Assembly: GCF_000765905.2 (NCBI RefSeq)
Contig: NZ_JRPL02000010.1
Location: forward strand, 19,803-83,802
Length of the DNA stretch: 64,000 bases
From: Helicobacter trogontum
GTDB taxonomy: Bacteria > Campylobacterota > Campylobacteria > Campylobacterales > Helicobacteraceae
Reading direction: 5' to 3'
The position numbers and the translations under genes are program-made. Below are positions 36,025-45,826 of the stretch, piece after piece. The notes beneath the pieces were generated by a model. The model searched no databases, was not told the DNA's origin, and was given only the letters and a program-made list of their open reading frames with translations. Position 1 is the first letter of the stretch. Every line of letters begins with the position of its first letter.

Positions 36025-36588
36025 ATGAAAACAAATATAATGTCTGTAGTGTCAATTGCTGGTAAGAGCTTGTGTGCTTTAACTTTAACTGCATTTTTAG
36101 TTGCTTGCGGCGATGATGCAAAAAATAAAATAACAACCAACAGCGATGAGCCTGCATGGGTAAATAATATACAAGCTGCAAAAGATTATGCAAAATCACC
36201 TGTTGTAGCGGTTGGCTCTGCAAAGCTTTTAGATGGGAATCTAAACTATGCAACCAATCAGGCAACAATGCAAGCGCGTGTGCAAATTGCACAAACAATT
36301 AGTGCAAGAGTTGAACAAGCGATTAAAGAAATGGCACAAAGTGATGGTTTAAAAATATCAGAGAATAGCCTACAAGCAGCAAAACAAAAAGTAGAGGCTA
36401 CTTTGCAAAAAAGTGAGATGGTTGTAAGATGGACAGATAAGCAAACAACACCGCCAACATTATATGTCCTTGTTAGCATGGATAAAGATGCCTATGATCA
36501 AGCATTAAAGGGTGGCGCACAAGTGCTAAACATTAACGCAGAGCAGGCCCAGAGACTTTCTGCAACTGTGGAAGAAATGCTGCGTTAA
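36025..36588 (+). CDS. LPP20-family lipoprotein
   Basis: About 187 residues. Signal peptide with lipobox FLVACGDD, so lipid-anchored in the envelope. The mature part has the LPP20 pattern: PAWVNNIQAAKDY, an AVGSAKLLDGNLNYATNQAT block, the helical ARVQIAQTISARVEQAIKEM and the closing LYVLVSMDKDAYDQAL. H. pylori Lpp20 (HP1456) is a surface antigen of this family. AAGGAGATG precedes the ATG at 36025; the longer frame from 35968 is not used. A weak TAGAAT -10 may lie near 35989. Confidence 0.82.
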   Translation: MKTNIMSVVSIAGKSLCALTLTAFLVACGDDAKNKITTNSDEPAWVNNIQAAKDYAKSPVVAVGSAKLLDGNLNYATNQATMQARVQIAQTISARVEQAIKEMAQSDGLKISENSLQAAKQKVEATLQKSEMVVRWTDKQTTPPTLYVLVSMDKDAYDQALKGGAQVLNINAEQAQRLSATVEEMLR

Positions 36589-37303
36589 TTCTCCTAATAA
36601 TGTTTTCTCTTTCATAATAGCCAACATATTAGATAGTTGGTTGGCATACTCGCGGGTTCTTTCAACCTGCTTTAAACGACCTTATATGCTTTGGTTTTCC
36701 TACTAGTGTTTAGATATAAGTTTAGAGACGTTTAAAACCTAATACTATCTGAAAATAAAGACTTATCATGTGCTTTAGCATGATTTATTGAGGAAATATA
36801 CTGATTGTAACTCTAGTATAATGCCCAGTGACTTAGAAAAATATACAAATACAATGCAATAGAATCATATTTCAAACACTCTTTGGCAACTTATTTTAAC
36901 AGCATGTCTAAAACATAGCTATATGATATATTAACACTATGCTAGACAAAGTTTTTTAGACTAAAAACATATATGACAAGGAGTGCAAAAAAGAGATACA
37001 GGATACCCTCCCCTAATCACATGCTTAGAACATAAAAAAATCTTTTATCAAAATAATAGTTCAAATAGTTTATGCTTATAAAGATAGCTAGTAAGAAGCA
37101 AAACTTAGTAATTATGTCCATTTCCACCAAGAATTGCATACGCAATATATAAAAAATAATAGATTGTGGTTATGTGCTTATCACATCTTTGTAAAACACA
37201 TAAAAACTATTTTCAATTTAGGAAAATAGGGTGAAAGGAGTAAGTTCAACATAAATATAGATAAAGGTAGAGATTTAAGATCTATGGGCAATAGTCTGCA
37301 TAA
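36589..37303. other. 715-base intergenic region, the longest in the window
   Basis: Between two convergent genes. No credible frame on either strand. Small dyads are visible: GCCAAC (36620-36625) with GTTGGC (36640-36645), GGTTCTTTCAACC near 36655, and ATCATG/CATGAT around a TGCTTTAG loop near 36768-36787. A plus-strand TATAAT stands at 36817-36822. It may hold an unannotated RNA or a fully decayed gene; the sequence alone does not decide. Confidence 0.5.
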
Positions 37304-38437
37304 TTAGCCTGGTATGATTTGCAATACACTAATCTCTCTTCTTTCAAACAAACGCATAGGCATACCCCACCAACCTATACCACTACTCACATAAACTTGT
37401 GTTGTCTTATCTTTATGTCTCCATGAGTGCAATCCAGATAAGAATGGCTGATCTAGCAATACAAACAAATGGAAAGGAAATATTTGACCGCCGTGTGTAT
37501 GTCCACTTACGACAAGATCTATCTCTTCACCTTGTAGTAGTTTTAAGACTTTTGGCTGATGTGCGAGCAGTATGGTTGGATATTGTTTATCGGTATAGGC
37601 AAGTGTTTTTTCCAAATCAGGGACTAATACACTATCTTTAAACTTTGCATGTTTACCCATTAAATCTGCAATGCCAGCAATATTTAAGCCGAGATTTCGT
37701 AGCACCATGGCTTGATTTATAAGTGTTGTTATCCCAATATCATTGAGTGCCTTAATGATCGTGTATGTGTCATAGTAATATTCATGATTACCTAACACAT
37801 AATAGATTCCATATTTTGCCTTAAGGTTTGCAAGTTCTCTTACAGAATCTTCTACAATATGATAATAATTATCAACAATATCTCCGCCCAACAAAATAAT
37901 ATCAGGCATTGTGTCATTTGTCTGTTTTACAATGCTTGCTACCGCTTTCTTATCCATTAAAACATCAATATGCATATCAGCGAGTACAGCAATATTTAAT
38001 GGTTTTGTAATGCCTTTCAGTGGTATTTGTGTGATAGTTACTTTTGGCTCTTTAGCATTGAGATAAAAGCTTAAAAGTGTTAATGCGATGATAGCACACC
38101 ATGCCATTAATATAATCGGGATTTGCATTCTCTCAAGCACGAATGCACCAAGTGATAGTCGTATGGATAATGTAACAAGAAATACAAGAAAAGCAATATT
38201 ACAACTTATCCAAAATATCCCAAGAGAGCTTGATAAAATGGTATAAAGCATTGAATCAATATGTGTGTGATAGAGTTTTAAAAACACAACAATGCAAAGA
38301 AAATTACTAAATACAACTAGCTTACCAATATGCCTTATGACTGGAGTTGTAGAAATATTTTTAAAAAGCATATAATAAATAAAGATGTGCAGCAACACAA
38401 GTGCAACAAAGAATAAAATGCGGATACTAATCGCCAC
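37304..38437 (-). CDS. Membrane metallophosphoesterase (YkuE/YaeI type)
   Basis: 377 residues: four N-terminal membrane segments (to about residue 125), then a cytoplasmic-type calcineurin-like phosphoesterase. Metal motifs are complete: AVLADMHIDVL (D-x-H), LLGGDIVDN (GGD), LGNHEYYYD (GNH[D/E]), LLAHQPK and VSGHTHGGQIFPFH (GH-x-H). Some members hydrolyse lipid A precursors or cyclic nucleotides; the substrate here is open. It runs leftwards, divergent from the phosphatase gene at 38500. Confidence 0.9.
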   Translation of the reverse strand: MAISIRILFFVALVLLHIFIYYMLFKNISTTPVIRHIGKLVVFSNFLCIVVFLKLYHTHIDSMLYTILSSSLGIFWISCNIAFLVFLVTLSIRLSLGAFVLERMQIPIILMAWCAIIALTLLSFYLNAKEPKVTITQIPLKGITKPLNIAVLADMHIDVLMDKKAVASIVKQTNDTMPDIILLGGDIVDNYYHIVEDSVRELANLKAKYGIYYVLGNHEYYYDTYTIIKALNDIGITTLINQAMVLRNLGLNIAGIADLMGKHAKFKDSVLVPDLEKTLAYTDKQYPTILLAHQPKVLKLLQGEEIDLVVSGHTHGGQIFPFHLFVLLDQPFLSGLHSWRHKDKTTQVYVSSGIGWWGMPMRLFERREISVLQIIPG

Positions 38438-38466
38438 GAATAACCTTTAATGAATAAAAAAATTGC

Positions 38467-38472
38467 TATAAT
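38467..38472 (+). promoter_or_regulatory. -10 box of the low-molecular-weight phosphatase gene
   Basis: TTGCTATAATTCT, 28 bases upstream of the ATG at 38500. Confidence 0.55.
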
Positions 38473-38499
38473 TCTAGCATTTTTTTGCAAGGAAAGGAT

Positions 38500-38961
38500 A
38501 TGAAAATACAAAGTGTTTTGTTTGTGTGTTTAGGAAATATATGTAGATCGCCCTTAGCAGAAGGCATAGCCAAGAACTTGAGTGAGAAATTTAACTGGAA
38601 CTTAAAAATAGATTCTTGTGGAATAAGCTCGTTTCATCGCGGAGAACCACCACACATACAATCCATACGCATAGCAAAGGAAAACAATATTGATATATCA
38701 ATGCAAAAATCTCGCCCCATCAGTGTTTATGGTGATATGGAATTTGACCTGATTGTTGCAATGGATTCACAAAACAAAAGGGATATTATATCATTAGGTT
38801 TTCCAAAAGAAAAAGTAATAAAACTTGGTGATTTTGATAATGGGGTTGATGTGCCAGATCCATATTATTGCGATAGTGATGATGGTTTTAGGGAAGTTTA
38901 TAATTTGATAGAAGCTCTTTTAGAAAAAATGTTTGATCATTATGGATTTTGCAAAAAATAA
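38500..38961 (+). CDS. Low-molecular-weight protein tyrosine phosphatase
   Basis: About 153 residues. The phosphate-binding loop CLGNICRS (C-x5-R-S) is at the N terminus and the general-acid aspartate is in VPDPYYCDSDDGF. KIDSCGISSFHRGEPP and FDLIVAMDSQNKRDI are further family blocks. Alternatively an arsenate reductase of the same fold, but the DPYY motif favours a tyrosine phosphatase. In other bacteria such enzymes often regulate polysaccharide export; no kinase is adjacent. AAGGAAAGGAT precedes the ATG at 38500; the upstream TTG at 38485 is not preferred. Confidence 0.9.
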   Translation: MKIQSVLFVCLGNICRSPLAEGIAKNLSEKFNWNLKIDSCGISSFHRGEPPHIQSIRIAKENNIDISMQKSRPISVYGDMEFDLIVAMDSQNKRDIISLGFPKEKVIKLGDFDNGVDVPDPYYCDSDDGFREVYNLIEALLEKMFDHYGFCKK

Positions 38962-39066
38962 TGTTTCACTTCTTGAATTTTTATGAAATATAAAATTTAA
39001 CTACGCGATAAGATAATTCTGCATCTTATTAAGCCTAATCATCCTTACAAAAACACAAAAAAATAT

Positions 39067-39072
39067 TATAAT
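39067..39072 (+). promoter_or_regulatory. -10 box of the murC operon
   Basis: AATATTATAATTTTG, 51 bases upstream of the murC ATG. It would drive murC, the S1-domain gene and the SH3-like gene. Confidence 0.5.
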
Positions 39073-39122
39073 TTTGCTTTTTGTAGGCTTACGAGCCATT
39101 AGAATAATTTTTAAGGTTTACT

Positions 39123-40520
39123 ATGGATTTTTATAAACTTAGAGTGCATTTTATTGGTATTGGTGGTATTGGCGTAAGTGGATTAGCTAGATTTTTAAAA
39201 GCACAGGGGGCTATTATAAGTGGTTCAGATATTATGGACACTTCAATTACACAAGCACTAAGAAATGAGGGGATAAACATTAATATACCGCATAATAAGG
39301 AAGTTATAGCGGATAAAGATTTAATTATTCATTCAGCAATTATAAAAGATTCTAATATCGAAGTTATAGAATCTAAGCGGTTGCATAAACAGCTCTTATC
39401 TCGTAAAGAAGCTTTAAAGATCTTATTAAGCAAAAAGAAAGTATTAAGCATTTGTGCAGCACATGGCAAGTCAAGCACAAGTGCAATATTAGCTGCTATA
39501 TTGCCACATAGTGGAGCAATTATCGGAGCAATTAGCAAAGAATTCCAGTCTAATGTAAGAGTGTCTAAAGATGAGCTACTTGTCTTTGAGGCAGATGAGA
39601 GCGATAAAAGCTTTCTTAATTCAAACCCATATAAAAGTATAGTTATTAATGCAGAAGCAGAACATCTAGAAAGTTATGATAATGATTTTATGAAACTACA
39701 AGACGCCTATCTTTCTTTTATGCAACAAAGTAAGCATGTAATCTTAAATATGCAATGTCAAGTTTTACAACATCTGTATGCAAGATTAAAAAATGCCAAT
39801 TTCAATGAAGTTGGAGAGATTACTTGTCTCTACCCAGACAATGATATAAGAAATATTACTTATGAACTAAAAGACTTGTTGCCATATACAACTTTTAACT
39901 TAAAGGATTTAGGAGACTTTAGCGTGTATGGCATTGGCTATCACAATGCAATCAATGCAAGTATAGCGATTTTGAGTGCAATTGACTTATTACCATTAGA
40001 AGAGATTAAAAAAAATCTCTTGGCGTTTAAAGGCATTAAGAAACGCTTTGATATATTGCAGAATCTAAGAGAGAACACACCATGCATTATTGATGATTAT
40101 GCACATCATCCAACAGAAATCATTGCAACACTTGAAGCCACAAAAAAATACGCAGAACTCCTAAGGGCACAAAATGTTCTCAAAAAAGATTCTAACAATA
40201 CATATAAAATTACCGCGATATTTCAACCACACAAATATTCTCGTTTACGTGATAACTTGGAAGCATTTTGCCAATGTTTTAGAGGTTGCGATTCATTAGT
40301 AATATTGCCTGTCTGGGCAGCAGGTGAAGAGCTTATTGCATTTGACTTTGCTTCTTTATTTAGTGAATACAAACCTATTTTTGCAAATAAGATAAAACGA
40401 GATAAAGATAAAATATTGCTTTTAGATTCCAATGATCGCACGATAGAAGTATTGCAAGAAGGCATTATCATTGGGCTTGGTGCAGGAGATATTACTTATC
40501 AATTACGCGGAGAGAAATAG
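39123..40520 (+). CDS. murC: UDP-N-acetylmuramate-L-alanine ligase MurC
   Basis: Adds L-Ala to UDP-MurNAc in the cytoplasm, the first peptide step of peptidoglycan synthesis. 465 residues. N-terminal Rossmann motif HFIGIGGIGVSGLARFLKAQ, ATP loop ICAAHGKSSTSAILAAILP (GKS rather than the usual GKT), FEADESDKSFLNSNPY, and the C-terminal IIDDYAHHPTEI plus FQPHKYSRL. All expected Mur-ligase blocks are present. The stop overlaps the GTG of the next gene by one base. Confidence 0.96.
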   Translation: MDFYKLRVHFIGIGGIGVSGLARFLKAQGAIISGSDIMDTSITQALRNEGININIPHNKEVIADKDLIIHSAIIKDSNIEVIESKRLHKQLLSRKEALKILLSKKKVLSICAAHGKSSTSAILAAILPHSGAIIGAISKEFQSNVRVSKDELLVFEADESDKSFLNSNPYKSIVINAEAEHLESYDNDFMKLQDAYLSFMQQSKHVILNMQCQVLQHLYARLKNANFNEVGEITCLYPDNDIRNITYELKDLLPYTTFNLKDLGDFSVYGIGYHNAINASIAILSAIDLLPLEEIKKNLLAFKGIKKRFDILQNLRENTPCIIDDYAHHPTEIIATLEATKKYAELLRAQNVLKKDSNNTYKITAIFQPHKYSRLRDNLEAFCQCFRGCDSLVILPVWAAGEELIAFDFASLFSEYKPIFANKIKRDKDKILLLDSNDRTIEVLQEGIIIGLGAGDITYQLRGEK

Positions 40521-41455
40521 TGCAACACCAGAGAAAAAACATGAGATACACTGCAAAAAAGATAACCAATATCCATAAAAAAAATATGCTTCAACATGTT
40601 CTAGCAGACTACATTGGTTCTATGCAAAAACTCTGTGTCGTAAAGAAAACACAGCATGGAATCTATCTAGCAAAATCACTTAGCGATGATAACCTAGATT
40701 CTTCTAAAAGCGTATTGCTGCCTAATGCTTATATGAATGGTAATGAGAATATTGGTGATTATATAGAAGTTTTTATCCATACAGATTCTAGTGATAGAAT
40801 TTTAGCTACTACTAAAAAACCTCTAGCCATGCTAAATGATATCGCACGACTTGCAATTAAAGATAGCAATGAAGATGGACTTTTTCTTGATATTGGACTT
40901 GCAAAAGATATCTTTATGCCAACAAAATCTTTTCACAATTATACAAATTATACACATGTGGTTGTGCGTATCACACAAGATAAAATGAAACGACTTATCG
41001 CAAAAAAAGATATAAACCCACTACTAAAACCTTGTAGAACGCAAAACCTCTTACATAAAAATGTAAAAATATGGACTATTTCAAGCTCACCTATTGGAAT
41101 CTTGTGCGTTGTTTTACCATATTACTATCATGGAATAATTTATCATAATACACTTAGCTATCCTTTAAGCCTTTATGAAGAATATGAGGCAAAGGTGGTA
41201 AAAGTGAGAAATGATGGAAAGCTAGATTTAATCATTACTCGAGACACAAAGGAGGTGTATAACCTCATTGCAACTCTTAATGAAAGTGGTAAATATTTTG
41301 TAGTCAATGATGCTTCCGCAAAACTACTATCTATGAGTAAAAAAGGTGTAAAAAAAGAGCTTACCCATCTCTTAAAACAAAAACAAATTGTCTTTATCCA
41401 TAACAAAGGATATTGCATTGCAGAATCTGAAATGGCTAAAGAATTTAAAAGATAG
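40520..41455 (+). CDS. CvfB/YitL-like S1 RNA-binding protein
   Basis: 311 residues. S1-like segments alternate through the protein; LFLDIGLAKDIFMPTKSF corresponds to the G-L-x-x-D-x-G-x-x-K-D signature of CvfB, and YEAKVVKVRNDGKLDLIITR is a second S1 core. The C terminus (YFVVNDASAKLLSMSKKGVK then KKELTHLLKQKQIVF) fits the winged-helix end of CvfB. RNA binding is known for the family; its targets are unknown. GTG start at 40520 overlapping murC, with GGAGAG upstream; an ATG at 40541 is an alternative. Cotranscribed with murC and the following gene. Confidence 0.78.
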   Translation: MQHQRKNMRYTAKKITNIHKKNMLQHVLADYIGSMQKLCVVKKTQHGIYLAKSLSDDNLDSSKSVLLPNAYMNGNENIGDYIEVFIHTDSSDRILATTKKPLAMLNDIARLAIKDSNEDGLFLDIGLAKDIFMPTKSFHNYTNYTHVVVRITQDKMKRLIAKKDINPLLKPCRTQNLLHKNVKIWTISSSPIGILCVVLPYYYHGIIYHNTLSYPLSLYEEYEAKVVKVRNDGKLDLIITRDTKEVYNLIATLNESGKYFVVNDASAKLLSMSKKGVKKELTHLLKQKQIVFIHNKGYCIAESEMAKEFKR

Positions 41456-41469
41456 CATGAAGGTGAAAC

Positions 41470-42222
41470 ATGATGCTTAAGATTTATGCGATGATATTTA
41501 TCACAGCATTATGCTTTTTTGGCTATTTATCGCTACATACAGAAACAAAAATAGCGCAAGATCCTACGATATACAAAGAAATCAAGCTAGACAAAAAGGA
41601 TATTGAAGAAACCTTTATGATATATACACCAAAACGCATACATACAAATTTTACATGTTTTCAAATCGCTGCACCAAAAGTTTCTATTATGCAAAAAAAT
41701 GATAGAAATTCAAAGCAGATTCAAAGTGTAAGAAAGGGACAAAAATTATGTTTTAATTTTCCCCAAGATATACCAAATACTACATTGCAAATTATACTCA
41801 AGGAAATTGAATCCAAATGGTTGCGTGTAACACTTGTAAGTGATTCTGTGCTGCTTAGTGGATATATCCCTATTGATGCTCTAAAGGATTGGCAAAAAAT
41901 AGATTCCCAAACCCTTTTAGAATCTAGTAGTGGTGGCGAAATCTTACTAGAAAATGCCCCAAAAATCATTAGCAATAATCTTAGAAATATAAAAGGTAGC
42001 TTCTCAATGCCCCATATTTTACACATTGTGCAAGATAAGCTCAATATGAAAGATTGCGAGATGGCAAGAGCATGGTTGGCTTTAGCACAACAAAGCGATA
42101 AGGAGAGTCTAAGTGTTTATGATTTATACACGGAAGTATTAATGTGTGAGGGTCGCAATAAAGAAGCACTTGCACTTAAAGCAAAATTAAAGTTCGCACG
42201 AAACAAGTTATCAAAGAAATAA
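41470..42222 (+). CDS. Exported SH3-like hypothetical protein
   Basis: 250 residues. An N-terminal hydrophobic segment (IYAMIFITALCFFGYLSL) exports or anchors it. Residues about 65-150 have the bacterial SH3b rhythm: a V-x-I-M-Q-K-N-D start, a KGQKLCF strand, WLRVTLVSDSVLLSGYIPID ending in the G-Y/W-I-P turn. The C-terminal third is helical (CEMARAWLALAQQSDKESLS) and TPR-like. SH3b domains often bind cell wall, which would suit its place behind murC. Family not identified with certainty. Confidence 0.72.
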   Translation: MMLKIYAMIFITALCFFGYLSLHTETKIAQDPTIYKEIKLDKKDIEETFMIYTPKRIHTNFTCFQIAAPKVSIMQKNDRNSKQIQSVRKGQKLCFNFPQDIPNTTLQIILKEIESKWLRVTLVSDSVLLSGYIPIDALKDWQKIDSQTLLESSSGGEILLENAPKIISNNLRNIKGSFSMPHILHIVQDKLNMKDCEMARAWLALAQQSDKESLSVYDLYTEVLMCEGRNKEALALKAKLKFARNKLSKK

Positions 42223-42377
42223 TGGATTAATATATTATTCCCTTAACACTCGCAAATGAATTATTTTTTACCAATGCAAATAACACATATGAAATTCTAT
42301 CCTTTGCAAACACCAAGGAAAAAATGCCATTCATGGATAAAAACTACAAAAAATCCTTAGTATTCAACAATCAAGTC

Positions 42378-43463
42378 TTAGAATCTATTAATCACGGATA
42401 CAACTTCCTCTACCTGTGTTTGGCTCATGACTGGGCTAATTGGTAAGGATAATGCTTCATTATGAATTTTTTCTGTAATAGGCAGAGAAAGGTGATTGTA
42501 TTCTTGATATGCTTCTTGTTTATGCGGTGGTATTGGGTAATGAATAATGGTCTCTATCCCATTATCTCTCAAATACATTTGCAATTCATCTCTTTTTTCA
42601 CAACGCACAACAAATAAATGCCATACATGCCCATCCTCATTTACACATTCGGGTAAAATTATCTTGTGATTTGTGATATTTTCACGATAAAATTTTGCAA
42701 TTTCACGGCGACGCATATTATCAGAATCTAGATATTTAAGCTTTACCTCTAAGAATGCTGCTTGCAACTCATCAAGCCGAGAGTTTAACCCTTTATAAAG
42801 ATTTACATATTTTTTATGCGAACCATAATTCCCCAATGCACGCACCTTCTCTGCGATATCCGCATGGCGTGTAACAATGGCTCCACCATCGCCAAGTGCT
42901 CCTAGATTCTTACCTGGAAAAAAGGAAAATCCAGCAAGATCGCCAAGAGTCCCAACCCTTTTACCTTGATATACAGCTCCATGAGCTTGCGCACAATCTT
43001 CTATAATCGCAAGATTGTATTTTTGTGCTAATTCCCATACTTTTTGCATTTCTACGGCCTGTCCATATAGATGCACCACCAAAATAGCCTTTGTGCGTGG
43101 TGTGATAGCAGATTCTATCCTATCAACATCAATATTGTAGGTCTGTAAACTTGGTTCAACAAAAATAGGTGTACAACCGTTATCAGAGATAGCTAAAACA
43201 GAAGCAATGTAAGTATTTGCTGGGACTATTATCTCATCACCTTGTGTGAAACCAAGTGCTTTTATACCTAATCGCAAAGCATCCAATCCATTGCCACAAC
43301 CTACACAATATGATGCTTGGCAATATTGAGCGAATGCATTTTCAAATGACTGATTACATTCCCCCAAGATATACCAACCAGATTCTAACACCTTTTTCAT
43401 TGCAGATTCTAATTCTCTTTCAAAGCGAGAATTAATTGCCTTTACATCAAGAAATGGGATCAT
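42378..43463 (-). CDS. DegT/DnrJ/EryC1-family sugar aminotransferase (FdtB/QdtB-like)
   Basis: PLP-dependent transaminase acting on nucleotide-linked keto-sugars to give amino-sugars for surface glycans. 361 residues. Conserved blocks: [73 protein letters not shown], and the PLP lysine in [16 protein letters not shown]. Resembles FdtB/QdtB (3-amino-3,6-dideoxyhexoses) more than ArnB or PseC; substrate is inference. Last gene of the glycan operon; start overlaps the fucosyltransferase stop by 4 bases. Confidence 0.9.
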   Translation of the reverse strand: MIPFLDVKAINSRFERELESAMKKVLESGWYILGECNQSFENAFAQYCQASYCVGCGNGLDALRLGIKALGFTQGDEIIVPANTYIASVLAISDNGCTPIFVEPSLQTYNIDVDRIESAITPRTKAILVVHLYGQAVEMQKVWELAQKYNLAIIEDCAQAHGAVYQGKRVGTLGDLAGFSFFPGKNLGALGDGGAIVTRHADIAEKVRALGNYGSHKKYVNLYKGLNSRLDELQAAFLEVKLKYLDSDNMRRREIAKFYRENITNHKIILPECVNEDGHVWHLFVVRCEKRDELQMYLRDNGIETIIHYPIPPHKQEAYQEYNHLSLPITEKIHNEALSLPISPVMSQTQVEEVVSVINRF

Positions 43464-44443
43464 TGTATAACTCCTTTACGCAATAGTTTGCTTCTTAAAC
43501 GATTGTATAAATAAAGAAAAAACTTGTATCGCAATGTAACATTTTGACAATGTGTAGAAGGCAATGACTCGCTACTACAAGGATTCATAACTTGAACCCT
43601 CTCACCCCAATTTACAAGCATTATATTTTCCATTTCAAAAAACACATTGCGCACACGTGGAGAAATGAGCAGTGCGTTATGCGGAGATAACATCTTTGCA
43701 TACACGCCTAAACTTCCTTGAGATGCAACAATCACTTGACAACGACTAAGTAAATATAAATCCAAGTAACCCTGCTCTGGCGTATTAATATCACATATTT
43801 TAAATCTTTTACCTTCTAAAAGTGGTGCGATATTTTCCCTCACCCATGCTGTATCATCACTAAAAAGATAATATATGCTTTCTGGATCCATTTGCGAAAC
43901 AAGCTGGATCACTCTTTGAAAATAAATAGAACTCGTGGGTTCCCCATATACAACATGATTTTGCGATAAATCACCCCTTCTCACGTGAATACCGCAAGAT
44001 TTTGTATTTAAAATCTCTTGTAAAAGTGCGTAAAATGGGGTGCTTTCTTGTTGGGTTTCCTTAGGGCTAAAGTATTTTGCAAAACATTCTGCAAAATACA
44101 CATCGTAGTGCCTACCTAAATAACCACCCACATATAGCGGAGGTGAATGTCTAAGAATCTCATTGCTATCAGCAAAAAAGCATTGACTATAATGTTTTAT
44201 TTCATCTTTACTTGCGATTTCAATATCTAATCGTGGAAACGCCTTTAGCATGTCAAAATTTAGATCATAAGTTTTATCATAGCCATTTGTTGTATTATAA
44301 AAGCCTCTACCTGCAGTCTCAAACCAACTCAAATCATATTTTACTTTATAACCCTTCTCCTCAAAAGCCTTACCTAAAGCAACAAAACTTATTTGACTTG
44401 CTATGCCGCCATCTACCCTAATAATTATGAGATTATCTTCCAT
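43460..44443 (-). CDS. GT11-family alpha-1,2-fucosyltransferase-like glycosyltransferase
   Basis: About 327 residues of family GT11, related to FutC. The donor-site motif HVRRGDLS is in [18 protein letters not shown]-terminal [20 protein letters not shown] and [19 protein letters not shown], then [16 protein letters not shown], are the other family motifs. In H. pylori such enzymes build Lewis b/Y-type host mimicry. No long homopolymer that would make it phase-variable is present. I start it at 44443, after AAAAGGGAATAT, rather than at 44473; then it does not overlap the GT2 gene. Confidence 0.87.
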   Translation of the reverse strand: MEDNLIIIRVDGGIASQISFVALGKAFEEKGYKVKYDLSWFETAGRGFYNTTNGYDKTYDLNFDMLKAFPRLDIEIASKDEIKHYSQCFFADSNEILRHSPPLYVGGYLGRHYDVYFAECFAKYFSPKETQQESTPFYALLQEILNTKSCGIHVRRGDLSQNHVVYGEPTSSIYFQRVIQLVSQMDPESIYYLFSDDTAWVRENIAPLLEGKRFKICDINTPEQGYLDLYLLSRCQVIVASQGSLGVYAKMLSPHNALLISPRVRNVFFEMENIMLVNWGERVQVMNPCSSESLPSTHCQNVTLRYKFFLYLYNRLRSKLLRKGVIQ

Positions 44444-44453
44444 ATATTCCCTT

Positions 44454-45521
44454 TTATAAAATAAGCCATACAATCATACCACATAACACAATGTTTATCC
44501 CAAGCAGAATCTTAAATAACCTTCTGTATTTATGATATTTTTTCTTTATCTTATCTTCTGTATTCCATAGCATACCCAAATACGCTTTAAAATCAAAATC
44601 ATACATTTCTTTTAAAAGCTGTGCTTTTTCTCTTGAACTATAAGATTCCATAACCTTATGATAACCCCACATTCGTCTTGTTTCGATAGGAGACAACAAT
44701 GCCACTCTGCCTAAAAAGTATTCTATTGTATTTTCTTTGGGATTAATATTAAGACTTGCTATCTCTTTTGTAAAAACTTTTTTGAGTAAATCTATATCTC
44801 GCATCGCCAAAAACGTGTCCATTAAGCGCTCAACTTCCATATCTTCACGTTTTATGACCCTATCATTTCTTGTACTTATATTATTTGTTGTTGGATCAAA
44901 GCGATATAGCACTAAAATATCATCAAGAATTCTTATCTCACCGCTTAGAAGTATTTTAATGTGCATCTGCACATCTTGGTAATTACACATTGCATTATCT
45001 AGAGGATATAATATTTTTTCAAAATCTACTCTCCTCATCGCCATTCCTGGCGAAGTCAGATAATTGCCACGCATAAAAAGATCATAGAGATGCTCTATTC
45101 GTGTTTTATTTTCAGATTCCCCATATCTCTTGTGGTCTTTAACCCCGTTTCTATCAATTCTTACAAGACTTGGATACACTGCCTTGAAGTTGGGATTTTC
45201 ATATAATATATTATATAAAACTTCTAAGGCATTGGGTGTAAGCATATCATCACTCGCACAGAACACAAGATATTCGCCACTTGCATTTTCAAAGGCTGTA
45301 TTGAGGGCTGCATTTATACCTTGATTGTATGTATGCTGTATCAGCTTAATTCTTGAATCCCTATATTTTAAAATCTCACCTACATTCCCATCACTAGAAC
45401 AATCATCTACAATAATGAGCTCAAAATCTTCCAAACTTTGCTTTAAAATAGATTCTATAAAAAATCCTACAAATCTTTCGTGATTAAAACTTGGTGTAAG
45501 AATAGAAAATTTGGGTTTCAA
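44454..45521 (-). CDS. GT2-family glycosyltransferase
   Basis: Inverting GT-A glycosyltransferase, about 355 residues. KPKFSILTPSFNHERFVGF opens the nucleotide-binding fold; LIIVDDCSSDGN carries the first aspartates, EYLVFCASDDMLTPNALEVL the DxD-type motif. A single C-terminal membrane helix (ILLGINIVLCGMIVWLIL) anchors it. The frame is open to 45581, but AAAGGGAAATAC-TTG at 45521 has the same spacing as the next gene's start and leads directly into the conserved core, so I use TTG. First gene of the glycan operon. Confidence 0.87.
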   Translation of the reverse strand: MKPKFSILTPSFNHERFVGFFIESILKQSLEDFELIIVDDCSSDGNVGEILKYRDSRIKLIQHTYNQGINAALNTAFENASGEYLVFCASDDMLTPNALEVLYNILYENPNFKAVYPSLVRIDRNGVKDHKRYGESENKTRIEHLYDLFMRGNYLTSPGMAMRRVDFEKILYPLDNAMCNYQDVQMHIKILLSGEIRILDDILVLYRFDPTTNNISTRNDRVIKREDMEVERLMDTFLAMRDIDLLKKVFTKEIASLNINPKENTIEYFLGRVALLSPIETRRMWGYHKVMESYSSREKAQLLKEMYDFDFKAYLGMLWNTEDKIKKKYHKYRRLFKILLGINIVLCGMIVWLIL

Positions 45522-45826
45522 GTATTTCCCTTTAGATAAATATCTCCTCATCATAACATAAAATAATGCAAAACAAGCCAATAAGATGTAGCTATAAAGA
45601 ATAAATCAGGAAGACTTTTTGCTTTTTTGCATGGTTATAATGAGAAGAAAATAGTAAAAATCCTTACTTGTCAATCTTATTGGTTACTTAAAAATATATT
45701 GAACTATTACATTATTGCAATAACAATTCTTATAACATGCAACCTATATTCATAATATCAAGAATATGAGACTTTAATCAAGCGCTAAATATTACAATTC
45801 TGCATAAAACTACACCTTATAGCATA

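Noticed and set aside
36650..36700. GGTTCTTTCAACC taken as a tRNA T-arm
   Set aside because: No acceptor stem, D-arm or anticodon arm at the right spacing; the loop is not TTCRANY-like.
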